Below are positions 51,860 through 60,326 of a DNA stretch of 64,000 bases, in pieces. Under the pieces are notes generated by a model, which was given only the letters and a program-made list of their open reading frames with translations, was not told the DNA's origin and did no database searches. Source of the DNA: JASHVB01 sp963780805 (GTDB lineage Bacteria > Pseudomonadota > Alphaproteobacteria > Acetobacterales > Acetobacteraceae); the NCBI GenBank assembly GCA_963780805.1, contig CAWADP010000003.1, positions 1-64,000 on the forward strand, in the 5' to 3' direction. The position numbers and the translations under genes were made by a program. Numbering within the stretch: the first letter of the stretch is position 1; each line of letters starts with the position of its first letter.

Positions 51860-52849
51860 TCAGCGATCGATCATGGCTGCCAGGAACGGGGGATAGCGTT
51901 CGCCCTGCACCGTGAGGTGGGAGAGCGCGTCCGCAATTTCGCGCAGATCGGCGGCCGTCAGTTCGATCGCCACTGCGCCGCGGTTCTCGTCCAGGCGGTG
52001 CAGCTTCGTCGTCCCTGGGATCGGAACGATCCAGGGCTTCTGGGCCAGCAGCCACGCGAGGGCTATTTGCGCTGCAGTTACCTGCTTTCGGGCCGCGATC
52101 CGCGTGATCAGGTCCACCAGCACCTGGTTCGCCATCCGTGCCTCCGGCGTGAACCGAGGCACGATGTTGCGGAGATCCCGGCTCACGAACGTCGTGTCCG
52201 CGCTGATTGCACCGGTCAGGAAGCCTTTGCCCAGCGGGCTGAACGGAACGAAGCCGATGCCGAGCTCTTCAAGCGTCGGCAGAATCGCCTGCTCCGGCTC
52301 GCGCCACCACAGCGAATACTCGCTCTGCAGCGCGGTCACCTGCTGCACTGCATGCGCCCGGCGGATCGTCCGCACGCCGGCCTCGGACAAGCCGAAATGC
52401 TTGACCTTGCCTTGCTGGATCAGGTCCTTCACCGCGCCCGCCACATCCTCGATCGGCACATCGGGATCGACGCGGTGCTGGTAAAAAAGGTCGATCCGGT
52501 CGGTCCGCAGGCGCTGCAATGACGCCTCGGCGACCTGCTTGATGTGCTCCGGCCGGCTGTCCAGGCCGAGATGACTGAAGTCCTTGCCGAAGGCGTGGCC
52601 GAACTTGGTGGCGATCACCACCTGGTCGCGGACCGGGGCAAGGGCCTCGCCGACAAGTTCCTCGTTCTTGTAGGGGCCGTAGGACTCGGCCGTGTCGAAG
52701 AAGGTGACGCCGCGTTCGACCGCCGCGCGAATCAGTGCGATCATGTCCCGCGGGTTCGGGGGCAGCCCGTAGCTCTGGCTCATGCCCATGCAGCCCAGGC
52801 CGATCGCGGAGACCTCCAGCCCACTGCTGCCGAGTTGACGCTTCTGCAT
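51860..52849 (-). CDS. Aldo/keto reductase (AKR13-like)
   Basis: 329 residues, TIM barrel. GLGCMGMSQSYG at the start, FFDTAESYGPYKNEELVGEA with catalytic Asp and Tyr, VVIATKFG with Lys and FYQHRVDPDVPIEDV with His complete the tetrad. IPGTTKLHRLDENRGA is the NADPH-binding end. It reduces aldehydes or quinones with NADPH. The AGGAG of its start lies within the stop region of the DUF2255 gene, so they are one operon. Confidence 0.92.
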   Translation of the reverse strand: MQKRQLGSSGLEVSAIGLGCMGMSQSYGLPPNPRDMIALIRAAVERGVTFFDTAESYGPYKNEELVGEALAPVRDQVVIATKFGHAFGKDFSHLGLDSRPEHIKQVAEASLQRLRTDRIDLFYQHRVDPDVPIEDVAGAVKDLIQQGKVKHFGLSEAGVRTIRRAHAVQQVTALQSEYSLWWREPEQAILPTLEELGIGFVPFSPLGKGFLTGAISADTTFVSRDLRNIVPRFTPEARMANQVLVDLITRIAARKQVTAAQIALAWLLAQKPWIVPIPGTTKLHRLDENRGAVAIELTAADLREIADALSHLTVQGERYPPFLAAMIDR

Positions 52850-52853
52850 TTGC

Positions 52854-53234
52854 TCACTCCTGGCGCGGCACGAGCCTGATGGTGGTAGACCGCGCTGCTT
52901 CCGAAATGACAGAATTCACGTATTGCGCGCCGTGGCGGCGATACTTGGTGCGATAGGCGATGTCGATCTGGTCGAGCACGCCGGAATCGCCGTTGGCGAA
53001 CGTGACGTCCCTGGTGATGCCGCCGCTGCTGACGCGGCCTTCCTGGTGGACCTGCGTGGCGCGAAACCAGGCGGGGGCGTGCCCGTAGGCGGAACGAACA
53101 TAGAGATCGTCGCCGACTCGAACGACCCAGATGGTCACCGGTTTGCGCAGCGTTCCATCGCGCCGCAGCGTCGCTATCTCCAGTTCGTCGGCCCCGCCGA
53201 TCCGATCCAGCTCCGGCTGCGTCCAGGCGGTCAT
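52854..53234 (-). CDS. DUF2255 family protein
   Basis: 126 residues: LDRIGGADELEIATLRRDG, TIWVVRVGDDLYVRSAYG and AWFRATQVHQEGRVSSGG match DUF2255, a small split-barrel fold akin to flavin- or F420-binding nitroreductases. The ATG at 53234 overlaps the cupin stop (ATGA). The frame is open much further upstream, but that sequence is the cupin gene in another frame. Function not established. Confidence 0.82.
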   Translation of the reverse strand: MTAWTQPELDRIGGADELEIATLRRDGTLRKPVTIWVVRVGDDLYVRSAYGHAPAWFRATQVHQEGRVSSGGITRDVTFANGDSGVLDQIDIAYRTKYRRHGAQYVNSVISEAARSTTIRLVPRQE

Positions 53235-53635
53235 TGGCGAGCAGATCCGTATTGGTCGTCGGACACTTTCTCCATCCAATCGACGACCTTGCCGTTCAGC
53301 GCTTCCTGAATGGCGATGTGGGTCATCGACGTGGTGGGGGCCGCGCCGTGCCAGTGCTTTTCCCCGGGGGCGAACCAGACGACGTCGCCGGGACGGATTT
53401 CCTCGACCGGGCCACCCTCGCGCTGCACGCGGCCGCAGCCGGCCGTGACGATCAGCGTCTGCCCCAGCGGATGGGTGTGCCACGCGGTGCGAGCGCCGGG
53501 CTCGAAGGTGACGCTGCCGCCGCGAACGCGCGCCGGATCGGGGGCGCTGAACAGCGGATCGATGCGGACCGTGCCGGTGAACCAGTCCGCCGGTCCCTGG
53601 CCGGACGGCTGAGAGCCTGCGCGCTTGATGTCCAT
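53231..53635 (-). CDS. Cupin-domain protein (mandelonitrile-lyase-like family)
   Basis: 134 residues. Cupin motif 1 is TAWHTHPLGQTLIVTAGCG (two His and the Gln/Glu position) and motif 2 is RPGDVVWFAPGEKHWHGAAP. DWFTGTVRIDPLF at the start and HIAIQEALNGKVVDW at the end are typical of the family that includes manganese-dependent (R)-mandelonitrile lyases. GAGGAGAA precedes ATG 53635. It is the first gene of the operon, divergent from the LysR gene by 95 bases. Confidence 0.88.
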   Translation of the reverse strand: MDIKRAGSQPSGQGPADWFTGTVRIDPLFSAPDPARVRGGSVTFEPGARTAWHTHPLGQTLIVTAGCGRVQREGGPVEEIRPGDVVWFAPGEKHWHGAAPTTSMTHIAIQEALNGKVVDWMEKVSDDQYGSARQ

Positions 53636-53730
53636 GGTTGTTCTCCTCGCTACTGGTGCACGAAGTAAGCGGCGCGGCCGGCACGGATTAGACGGCAAAG
53701 TCCGAATGGAGCTATAAGCTGGCCTTCTGA

Positions 53731-54624
53731 ATGCCTCGCACCGACCTGAATGACATCGTCGTCTTCCTCGCGGTCGCGCGCGAACGCAGCTTCACGCGCG
53801 CCGCCGCGCGGCTTGGCGTGTCGCAGTCAGCGCTGAGCCAGACCGTGCGCGGGCTGGAAGCGCGGCTGGGCCTGCGGCTGCTGACCCGTACCACCCGCAG
53901 CGTCGCGCCGACCGAGGCGGGGGAGCGCCTGCTGCATGCCGCGGGGCCGCGGCTTGACGAGATCGAGGCGGAGATGGCCGCGCTGAGCGAGCTGCGCGAC
54001 AAGCCCGCGGGCACCATCCGCATCACCGCGCACGACCACGCGGTACGGGCCGTCCTCTGGCCAGCGCTCGACAAATTTCTGCCGGACTACCCGGACATCA
54101 AGCTGGAGATCGTGATCGACTACGGCCTGACCGACATCGTCGCCGAACGCTTCGACGCCGGCATTCGTACCGGAGAGATGGTGGCGAAGGACATGGTCGC
54201 CGTGCGCATCGGGCCGGACATGCGCTCGGCGGTCGTCGGCGCGCCGTCCTATTTCGCCAAACGGACAAGGCCAAAGACGCCACAGGACCTGACAGCGCAC
54301 GCCTGCATCAACCTGCGCCTGCCGACCCATGGCGGGCTCTATGCCTGGGAATTCGAGAAGGGCGGACGCGAAATCAGGGTGAGGGTCGAGGGGCAGCTCG
54401 TATTCAACGGTACTGCTCCGATGCTCGACGCGGCACTGTCCGGGTTCGGCCTGGCCTATGTGCCTGAGGACACGGTGCGGACGCACCTGGCGGACGGGCG
54501 GCTCATCGGGGTGCTGGCCGATTGGTGTCCGCCCTACCCGGGGTACCACCTCTACTACCCGAGCCGCCGCCAACCCACGCCGGCGTTTGCGCTGCTGGTC
54601 AATGCGCTGCGTTATCGGAGCTGA
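53731..54624 (+). CDS. LysR-family transcriptional regulator
   Basis: 297 residues. The N-terminal helix-turn-helix is SFTRAAARLGVSQSALSQTV, with RLLTRTTRSVAPTEAGERLL and a linker helix. The effector domain (GTIRITAHDHAVRAVLWPAL, FDAGIRTGEMVAKDMVAVRI) is complete. Divergent from the cupin-DUF2255-AKR-DUF1127-SDR-tautomerase operon, which it most likely controls, as in related oxidoreductase clusters. The 95-base gap should hold a T-N11-A box; none was assigned with certainty. Confidence 0.93.
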   Translation: MPRTDLNDIVVFLAVARERSFTRAAARLGVSQSALSQTVRGLEARLGLRLLTRTTRSVAPTEAGERLLHAAGPRLDEIEAEMAALSELRDKPAGTIRITAHDHAVRAVLWPALDKFLPDYPDIKLEIVIDYGLTDIVAERFDAGIRTGEMVAKDMVAVRIGPDMRSAVVGAPSYFAKRTRPKTPQDLTAHACINLRLPTHGGLYAWEFEKGGREIRVRVEGQLVFNGTAPMLDAALSGFGLAYVPEDTVRTHLADGRLIGVLADWCPPYPGYHLYYPSRRQPTPAFALLVNALRYRS

Positions 54625-54719
54625 CGGAGGGGATTGATGTTGCGCGAGCGGCGCGGGCAGCGCCACCGCGACAGTCCGGCCTGGGTCGACATGGACCAGA
54701 CCTCGGCCGATGGCCGGTG

Positions 54720-55889
54720 CTACCACGCCGCATCGAGCAGCGTGCGCACGTCCTGCGGGCCGGCGATGCGCCGCGGGTTGGTGTGGACCCAGCGGTCGTG
54801 CATCGACTCCACCGCGATCTGGTCGAGTTGCTCGGCTTTCACCCCCACGTCGCGCAGCCGCCCCGGCAGCCCCAGGCCGGCAATCAGCGCCGCCACCACA
54901 TCGGCCGCCGGCTCGCCGGGACGGCCGAGTGCCTCGCTGACCCGGGCCTGGCGGTCGGCGTTGACCGGCGCGTTATAGCGCAGCACGCGCGGCAGCATGA
55001 TGCAGGAGGTGTAGCCGTGCGGCACGCCGGCGGTGCCGCCCAGCACGTGGCCGATGCCGTGGCTGGCGCCCATGCTCACCCCGCCCTGCGTGCCGAAGAT
55101 CGAGATCCAGGCACCCACCTGGCAGTCGAGCCGCGCGTCCAGGTCCGCCGGGTTCGCCTTCACCGCGGGCAGCGCGCGCCCCAGCAGGCGCAGCGCCTGC
55201 AGGCTGGTGCCGTCCGACAGCGGCTGGGCGTGCGTGGAGCAAATACCCTCCACCGCATGGTCCAGCGCGCGGATGCCCGTGGACAGGAACAGCCATTCCG
55301 GCGTGTGCAGCGTCACCGCGGCGTCCAGGATCACCGCGCGCGGGATCATCAGCGGGTGGGCGTAGCTCTGCTTCACCTGGCGCACGGTGTCGGTGCAGCC
55401 GGCGAACGGATTGAACTCCCCCGCCGACAGCGTGGTGGGGATGTCGATGGAGCGCAGCGCGGGTGGTTTGCTATCCGGGCGCTCGGTGCGGCCGTCGGGC
55501 GTGACGCGGGCGGCGAAAGCGTCGAGCTGCGCGGGGTCGGTCACGTCGTTGCCCAGGCACAGCGCGACCATCTTCGCCGCGTCGGTGACCGAGCCGCCGC
55601 CGATCGTCACCAGCAGGTCGGCGTTCTGCGCCCGCGCCTCGTTGGCGGCGGCGACCACGTCGGTGCGCGGGGTATGCGCGCCGATGCGGGTGCAGAGCCC
55701 GGCCATGCGGTTGCCGAGCGCGGCGCGGACCTGGTCCACCGCGTCGGTCTGCCGCGCGAGCGTGCCGCTGGCCAGCACATACACCGCCTGTGCGCCGATG
55801 TGCTGCACTTGCTCCGCCAGCGTGGGGGCGAAGGGTTCGCCGTAGATAACTCGCTCCATCTGGGTGAAGCGCCAGGTGCCTTTGGTCAT
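54720..55889 (-). CDS. Iron-containing alcohol dehydrogenase, maleylacetate reductase-like
   Basis: 389 residues. YGEPFAPTLAEQVQHIGAQA, the NAD loop TIGGGSVTDAAKM, IDIPTTLSAGEFNPFAG and the metal-site histidines in GIRALDHAVEGI and MGASHGIGHVLGG, then GVPHGYTSCIMLP. These are the landmarks of the Fe-ADH/maleylacetate reductase branch, which ends aromatic breakdown through maleylacetate. No ring-cleavage dioxygenase is nearby, so the substrate is uncertain. Confidence 0.88.
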   Translation of the reverse strand: MTKGTWRFTQMERVIYGEPFAPTLAEQVQHIGAQAVYVLASGTLARQTDAVDQVRAALGNRMAGLCTRIGAHTPRTDVVAAANEARAQNADLLVTIGGGSVTDAAKMVALCLGNDVTDPAQLDAFAARVTPDGRTERPDSKPPALRSIDIPTTLSAGEFNPFAGCTDTVRQVKQSYAHPLMIPRAVILDAAVTLHTPEWLFLSTGIRALDHAVEGICSTHAQPLSDGTSLQALRLLGRALPAVKANPADLDARLDCQVGAWISIFGTQGGVSMGASHGIGHVLGGTAGVPHGYTSCIMLPRVLRYNAPVNADRQARVSEALGRPGEPAADVVAALIAGLGLPGRLRDVGVKAEQLDQIAVESMHDRWVHTNPRRIAGPQDVRTLLDAAW

Positions 55890-56318
55890 GCGGAGGCCTC
55901 CCGTTGTCGGGCGGCATTATGCCTGGAACTCGGGCGCGGTGCAGGGGCATGCCCCCACCGGTGGGATGTCGATGTGCGGAAACCCGAATGCCCAGCCGGC
56001 CAAGGACCGGTGCACTGGCGCTTGCTGACCATGCATCGGGTCGAGACGGACGTACAGGCCCGGCCGGCGGAGTGACGCGCCCCTCCCACCAGCCCCTCCC
56101 AACGGCCCCCTCCCACAAGGGGCCCATAAGGGGAGCAGGTCTTCTCCGCCCTGTGCTGACGCCTATGGGGCCAAGCCAGGCCAAGCCCGGCCATGACGAC
56201 AAGCGGCCGGGAAACCGGCACCCATTGCGCGCGCACCCTCTGCCCTTAACCAATCGATCACGTTATTGTCTTAGCAAGGGGAGACGATGGCGCGCCCGAC
56301 CGCGGCACCCGGAGGAGC
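55890..56318. other. 429-bp divergent intergenic region
   Basis: Between the Fe-ADH and PAS-kinase genes. It contains CAAGCCCGGCCATGAC near 56180-56200, a single arm of the second palindromic repeat family, and a GC-rich patch with CTCCCACAAGGGGCCC. GGAGGAGC immediately precedes ATG 56319. Confidence 0.5.
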
Positions 56319-57815
56319 ATGACGGCAACAATGATCGTGACGGACGAAGACCAGTCCGACCTGCCGCACGACCGCAACCTGCTCGCGGCGCTCGGTGTCG
56401 CGTGCGCAATCGTCCGCGACCTGGACGGCACCATCCGGTTCTGGAGCGCGGGTGCGGAGAGCCTCTACGGCTGGTCACCGCAGGACGCCGTGGGCCGCCG
56501 TTCCCACGACCTGCTGGCAACGCAGTTCCCCCAGCCGCTCGACACCATCCATGCGCTGCTCCTGGCCGAGGGGGAGTGGCATGGCGAACTGCGCCACCAG
56601 GCGCGCAATGGCCGTTCGTTGACCGTGGCCGCCCATTGGGCGGTGCAGCGCGGCCCAGATGGTCGTCCCAACGGCATCGTCGAGATCAACAACGACACCA
56701 GCTTCCAGCAGCAGGGCATGGCGGCGATCCGCCGGCTGGCCGCCATCGTCGAATCGTCCAACGACGCCATCATCGGCAAGACGCTCGACGGCATCGTCAA
56801 CGCCTGGAACCGTGCCGCGGAAGCCATGTTCGGCTGGCGCGCTGAGGAGATCGTCGGCCAGCCGATCACCCTGTTGTTCCCACCCGGCCGCGCCGCGGAG
56901 GAGTTGGACATCATCGCCCGCATCCGCCGCGGCGAGAGGGTGAAGCGGTATGAGACCGTCCGCCGGCGCAGGGATGGCAGCGACTTCCCGGTGTCGCTGA
57001 CCGTCTCGCCCATTCATGACGCCGACGGGACGATCGTCGGCGCCTCCAAGATCATCCACGACCTCACTGCCCAGCACGAGGGCGCGCAGCGGCTGCGCGA
57101 GGCGCAGGCCGAGCTGTTCCATGTGCAGCGGCTGACCGAACTTGGGCAGCTTGTCTCCGCGCTGGTGCACGAGGTGAACCAGCCGTTGGCCGCAATCGGC
57201 AACTACGCCGGGGCCGGGCGCCGCCTGGTGGGCACCGGACAGACCGCCGGCGCCAGTGTCGCGCTACAGAAGATCGCCGAGCAAACCGAACGCGCGCACC
57301 AGATCATCCAGCGGCTGCGCGGCTTCGTCCGCAAGAGTGACATCGACCAGCGGCGGGAGTCGCTGGCGGAGATGATCCATGAGGCCGTCGCGCTGGCGAT
57401 GATCAGCCTGAAACAGGAGCAAGTGACGATCGAAACGAGGCTGGCGCCGGAGACGGGTCAGGTGATCGCCGACCGGGTGCAGATCCAGCAAGTGCTCTTC
57501 AACCTGCTCCGCAATGCCGCGGAGGCGATGGCACGGTCCGAACGGCGGGAGATCGCCATTACCGCCGCCATCAACGGCGCCGGCATGGTCGAGATCGGCG
57601 TCGCCGACACCGGCACCGGCCTGTCCCCTGAGGTGCGGTCCAACCTGTTCCGGCCCTTCGTGACCACGAAGGAGGGCGGCATGGGCGTCGGGCTGTCGGT
57701 CTGCCGCTCCATCATCGAGATGCATGGTGGCCGGCTGTGGGCGGACGACAACCCGGGCGGCGGCACGGTCTTCCGCTTCATCCTGCCGCGCGCGGAGAAC
57801 GTCACGCGGACGTGA
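56319..57815 (+). CDS. PAS-PAS sensor histidine kinase (FixL-like, soluble)
   Basis: 498 residues, no membrane helix. PAS1 (about 20-135: VRDLDGTIRFWSAGAESLYG), PAS2 (about 145-260: KTLDGIVNAWNRAAEAMFGW, then DGSDFPVSLTVSPIHDADG), then the kinase: His284 in LVSALVHEVNQPLAAIGNY, the HWE/HPK4-like H-box of FixL-type enzymes. ATPase motifs NLLRNAAEAM, VADTGTGLSP and GMGVGLSVCRSI. The proximal His expected for FixL haem was not identified, so gas sensing is not claimed. A single receiver gene follows 133 bases later, the likely partner. Confidence 0.9.
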   Translation: MTATMIVTDEDQSDLPHDRNLLAALGVACAIVRDLDGTIRFWSAGAESLYGWSPQDAVGRRSHDLLATQFPQPLDTIHALLLAEGEWHGELRHQARNGRSLTVAAHWAVQRGPDGRPNGIVEINNDTSFQQQGMAAIRRLAAIVESSNDAIIGKTLDGIVNAWNRAAEAMFGWRAEEIVGQPITLLFPPGRAAEELDIIARIRRGERVKRYETVRRRRDGSDFPVSLTVSPIHDADGTIVGASKIIHDLTAQHEGAQRLREAQAELFHVQRLTELGQLVSALVHEVNQPLAAIGNYAGAGRRLVGTGQTAGASVALQKIAEQTERAHQIIQRLRGFVRKSDIDQRRESLAEMIHEAVALAMISLKQEQVTIETRLAPETGQVIADRVQIQQVLFNLLRNAAEAMARSERREIAITAAINGAGMVEIGVADTGTGLSPEVRSNLFRPFVTTKEGGMGVGLSVCRSIIEMHGGRLWADDNPGGGTVFRFILPRAENVTRT

Positions 57816-57948
57816 CATTGGCGCGGTGAACGGAACGGCCGGGCAATTGATTTGGGTCATGGCGCCACGGCACCGGATCGCCGAAGGTGCATCAGGCCGG
57901 AGCCGCCGACGATGGCGCGGCGGCCGGGACTGTAGGTCGGAGCAGTGG

Positions 57949-58320
57949 ATGACTGCCCAGGGGGCACGGGTGATTGCGGTGGTGGACGACGACGAGGCCG
58001 TACGGGACTCGCTGGCCTTTCTGCTGACGGTGAGCGGCCACAATGTCGCGGCGTACGGCTCCGCAGCCGAGTTCCTGGAGCAATGCGATCTGGGCTCCGT
58101 CGCAGGGCTGATCCTCGATCATCACATGCCCAAGCAGACCGGGCTGGAATTGGTCGCCCGGCTGCGCCAGGAGGGCCAGATGCTGCCGGTGCTTCTGGTT
58201 ACCGGCTCTCCCTCGCCCGATGTGGTGGCACGCGCCGGCGCGCTGGGGGTGGACCAGGTGCTGGAGAAGCCGGTTTCCGATCAGGGACTGATGGAATTCG
58301 TGGACCGAGTGGCCGCATAG
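57949..58320 (+). CDS. Single-domain response regulator (FixJ-receiver-like)
   Basis: 123 residues, a receiver only. VVDDDEAVRDSLAFLL is the acidic pocket, Asp57 in LILDHHMPKQTGLEL the phosphorylation site, LLVTGSPSPDVVARA the Thr/Ser switch and VLEKPVS the Lys. No output domain follows; a tandem duplication starts at the stop codon, so a lost FixJ-type HTH cannot be excluded, though none is visible in any frame. Probably passes phosphate from the PAS kinase to another protein. Confidence 0.9.
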   Translation: MTAQGARVIAVVDDDEAVRDSLAFLLTVSGHNVAAYGSAAEFLEQCDLGSVAGLILDHHMPKQTGLELVARLRQEGQMLPVLLVTGSPSPDVVARAGALGVDQVLEKPVSDQGLMEFVDRVAA

Positions 58321-58373
58321 CAGGTCCGGGTGGCCGCGTAGGCAGGCCCGGGTGGCCGCGTAGCAGGCCGCGG
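58309..58373 (+). repeat. 21-22-bp tandem repeat x3 copying the receiver gene 3' end
   Basis: GTGGCCGCATAGCAGGTCCGG, then GTGGCCGCGTAGGCAGGCCC..., then GTGGCCGCGTAGCAGGCC.... Each copy contains the TAG that is the stop in the first. Confidence 0.9.
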
Positions 58374-58792
58374 CCCTCAGAGGCCCCTCAGAGGCGCCCT
58401 GAAGAGCTTGCTTTCGCCGCTGATCAGCCACAGCTGTCTCGTCGCCCGCCATGACCGTCGGCTGCGGGTGCTTGAGAGATGCCCGTGCTTCCACCCTAAT
58501 CCGGTTGGAGCTCTCTCGTGGCCGATCTTGGGTCCTCGCCGCACGGACGGCAGCCTGCAACGGCCGGCATGCCCTGGAGCAACGCCTGGCCCGCCGGCTG
58601 TTGATGGCGCACGCCGCGCGGACAGTGATGACCTGCCGATTACCCAGGACTTTCTTGCCATGATGCTGTGCGTCTATCTTGATGAATGCCTTGGGCAAGG
58701 CGCGAAGCATCTTCACAGCTCGATTGCCGATCAATTTTCGTCTTGTTCCTCCTGTGCAGTGAACCAAACGGCTCCGGCGAGGCTAACCCGTC
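58321..58792. other. 472-bp gap
   Basis: Starts with the tandem repeat above. On the minus strand near 58640-58720 a short frame (MLRALPKAFIKIDAQHHGKK) could be coding but has no recognised family and no ribosome site. Otherwise nothing. Confidence 0.4.
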
Positions 58793-59344
58793 ATGCACCC
58801 TATCGTGGTCATAGGCGCTTCTGCCGGCGGCGTCCGACCTATCCGCCTGATTGTTTCGGCGCTGCCCGTTCGATGTGCGGCGTCGATTTTCATCGTTCTG
58901 CACATTGGCCGCCGTATGAGCATACTCCCGGATCTGTTGCACCGGCCCGATGGCCTCCCAGCCGTGTTTCCTCGTGACGGTGACTTGATCAAAGCTGGTC
59001 ACGTTTTCGTGGCGCCGCCTGATTACCACATGCTGCTCGACGCTGACCGCATCCGACTGGATCAGGGGCCTAAAGTTCATTACACCCGCCCCGCCGTCGA
59101 CCCACTGTTCATATCTGCCGCTCGGCATCACGGGGATCGGGTAGTCGGGGTTGTCCTCAGCGGCGGGGATGGGGACGGTGCCACCGGATTGCAGGCGATC
59201 AAGCGGCACGGCGGCATGACCATCGTTCAGCGGCCTGATGACGCCAACACACCCTCTATGCCGCTCGCCGCGTTGGCCGCCGACGCTCCGATCTGTTTGC
59301 CTGCCGAGGAGATCGCTTGCCGGGTTGCTCAATTCTGTTCTTGA
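58793..59344 (+). CDS. Stand-alone CheB-type methylesterase
   Basis: 183 residues, the catalytic domain without receiver. Ser10 in IGASAGGVRP, His37 in IVLHIGRR and Asp128 in LSGGDGDGATGLQAI make the esterase triad; VAPPDYHMLLD is the usual central motif and MPLAA the end. CheB removes methyl groups from chemoreceptors; free-standing ones often belong to non-chemotaxis systems. No cheR next to it. Possible client: the chemoreceptor at 49.3 kb. Confidence 0.88.
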   Translation: MHPIVVIGASAGGVRPIRLIVSALPVRCAASIFIVLHIGRRMSILPDLLHRPDGLPAVFPRDGDLIKAGHVFVAPPDYHMLLDADRIRLDQGPKVHYTRPAVDPLFISAARHHGDRVVGVVLSGGDGDGATGLQAIKRHGGMTIVQRPDDANTPSMPLAALAADAPICLPAEEIACRVAQFCS

Positions 59345-60326
59345 GGCCATCACCCTGCGCGAACTTTCCACGGGACCAACCGCGCCGACCGGCCTTCCGC
59401 ATGGGACCGGATGGACCGTCCGGCCGCCAGCAGTTGCCGCGCCCAGCCATCCCTCCCAAATTCGTGCTGGACCGATCCTCCACCTCCCGCCGTGTCAGGA
59501 TCTGTCGCGGTAACCAGGTCCGGTCGTATGCCGAAGGGCGACCGGACGACACGGCGGCAGCCGCCTCTCAGTTTGGCTGGTGCCTCCGGCACGACTTTGT
59601 GGCGATGGCCGTAGCCGAAGTAGATCACCAAACCGACCGCCAGCCAAATCAACAGCCGCAGCCAGGTAACCACCGGCAAGGCCAGGTCCGGCGACCATCG
59701 GTAGCGCGGCAGATCTCCGGCCTCTTTGCCATTGTGCTTGCTTGCATCAGCGCCTCGGCCAGCGCGCTCAAGCTTTGCCAGAAGCATTGCTGTCCCTTCA
59801 CCGCCTGGTAAATTACCAGCTTTGTGCCCGGTAACGGTCCGTCAATCTTCCAGGGCCTTTGGAAAACATGTTTTGGAACCATCGATCTACGGCATGTGCG
59901 CCGGTTCTCAGCGCGATGGATTGCTAATTCTTACAGTTATCGAATTTGAGCGACAAGCGCACATGTCGGGGGTCGCGCTTGGAGGGAGTGCAAAGAAGCT
60001 GCAGCGATGATCACTACAGTCCATGCCGATATGGCAGAGGTTCTGTCGTTCGGCTGCTCCGACCACCGAACCTTCGATTCTGTATGTCAAGAAAATGTGT
60101 GGCGGGCGATGGGGTGTGCGAGGCGGATGGCTCGTTTGCGCCGGGTCGAACGACCGCGACCTGAAGCGGCGCAGCGACCGGCACGAGGGGACATGACGCC
60201 GTGGGGCATCCTGTATGCGGGCTGGTATAAGCCGCCGGCACACCGACTATCTCCGATTCAATTGTCTTGCCGAAATCGCCGCAGGCGGTAGCACTTGCCC
60301 CAGCAAAGCGCACCAGGAGCCATGCA
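59345..60326. other. 982-bp gap with one permease remnant
   Basis: The longest gene-free stretch. Apart from the APC remnant it holds a perfect 12-bp palindrome AAAACATGTTTT at 59863-59874 and a relatively AT-rich section 59855-60020 that may contain promoters. No other gene recognised; frames at 60014-60391 look random. Confidence 0.45.
59560..59700 (-). pseudogene. C-terminal remnant of an APC-family amino-acid permease
   Basis: The minus-strand frame reads LALPVVTWLRLLIWLAVGLV then IYFGYGHRHK, which is the last membrane helix and tail of YhdG-type APC permeases (LPxxTWxRFxxWLxxGLxIYFxYxRRHS). The preceding eleven helices are absent; upstream residues (GDLPRYRWSPD) do not match. A deletion relic. 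Confidence 0.6.

Noticed and set aside
52854..53684. 276-residue version of the DUF2255 protein
   Set aside because: The upstream half is the cupin gene read in the wrong frame; ATG 53234 overlaps the cupin stop.
57949..58380. Receiver gene considered as a truncated FixJ
   Set aside because: No HTH sequence was found in any frame after the stop, so truncation cannot be shown.
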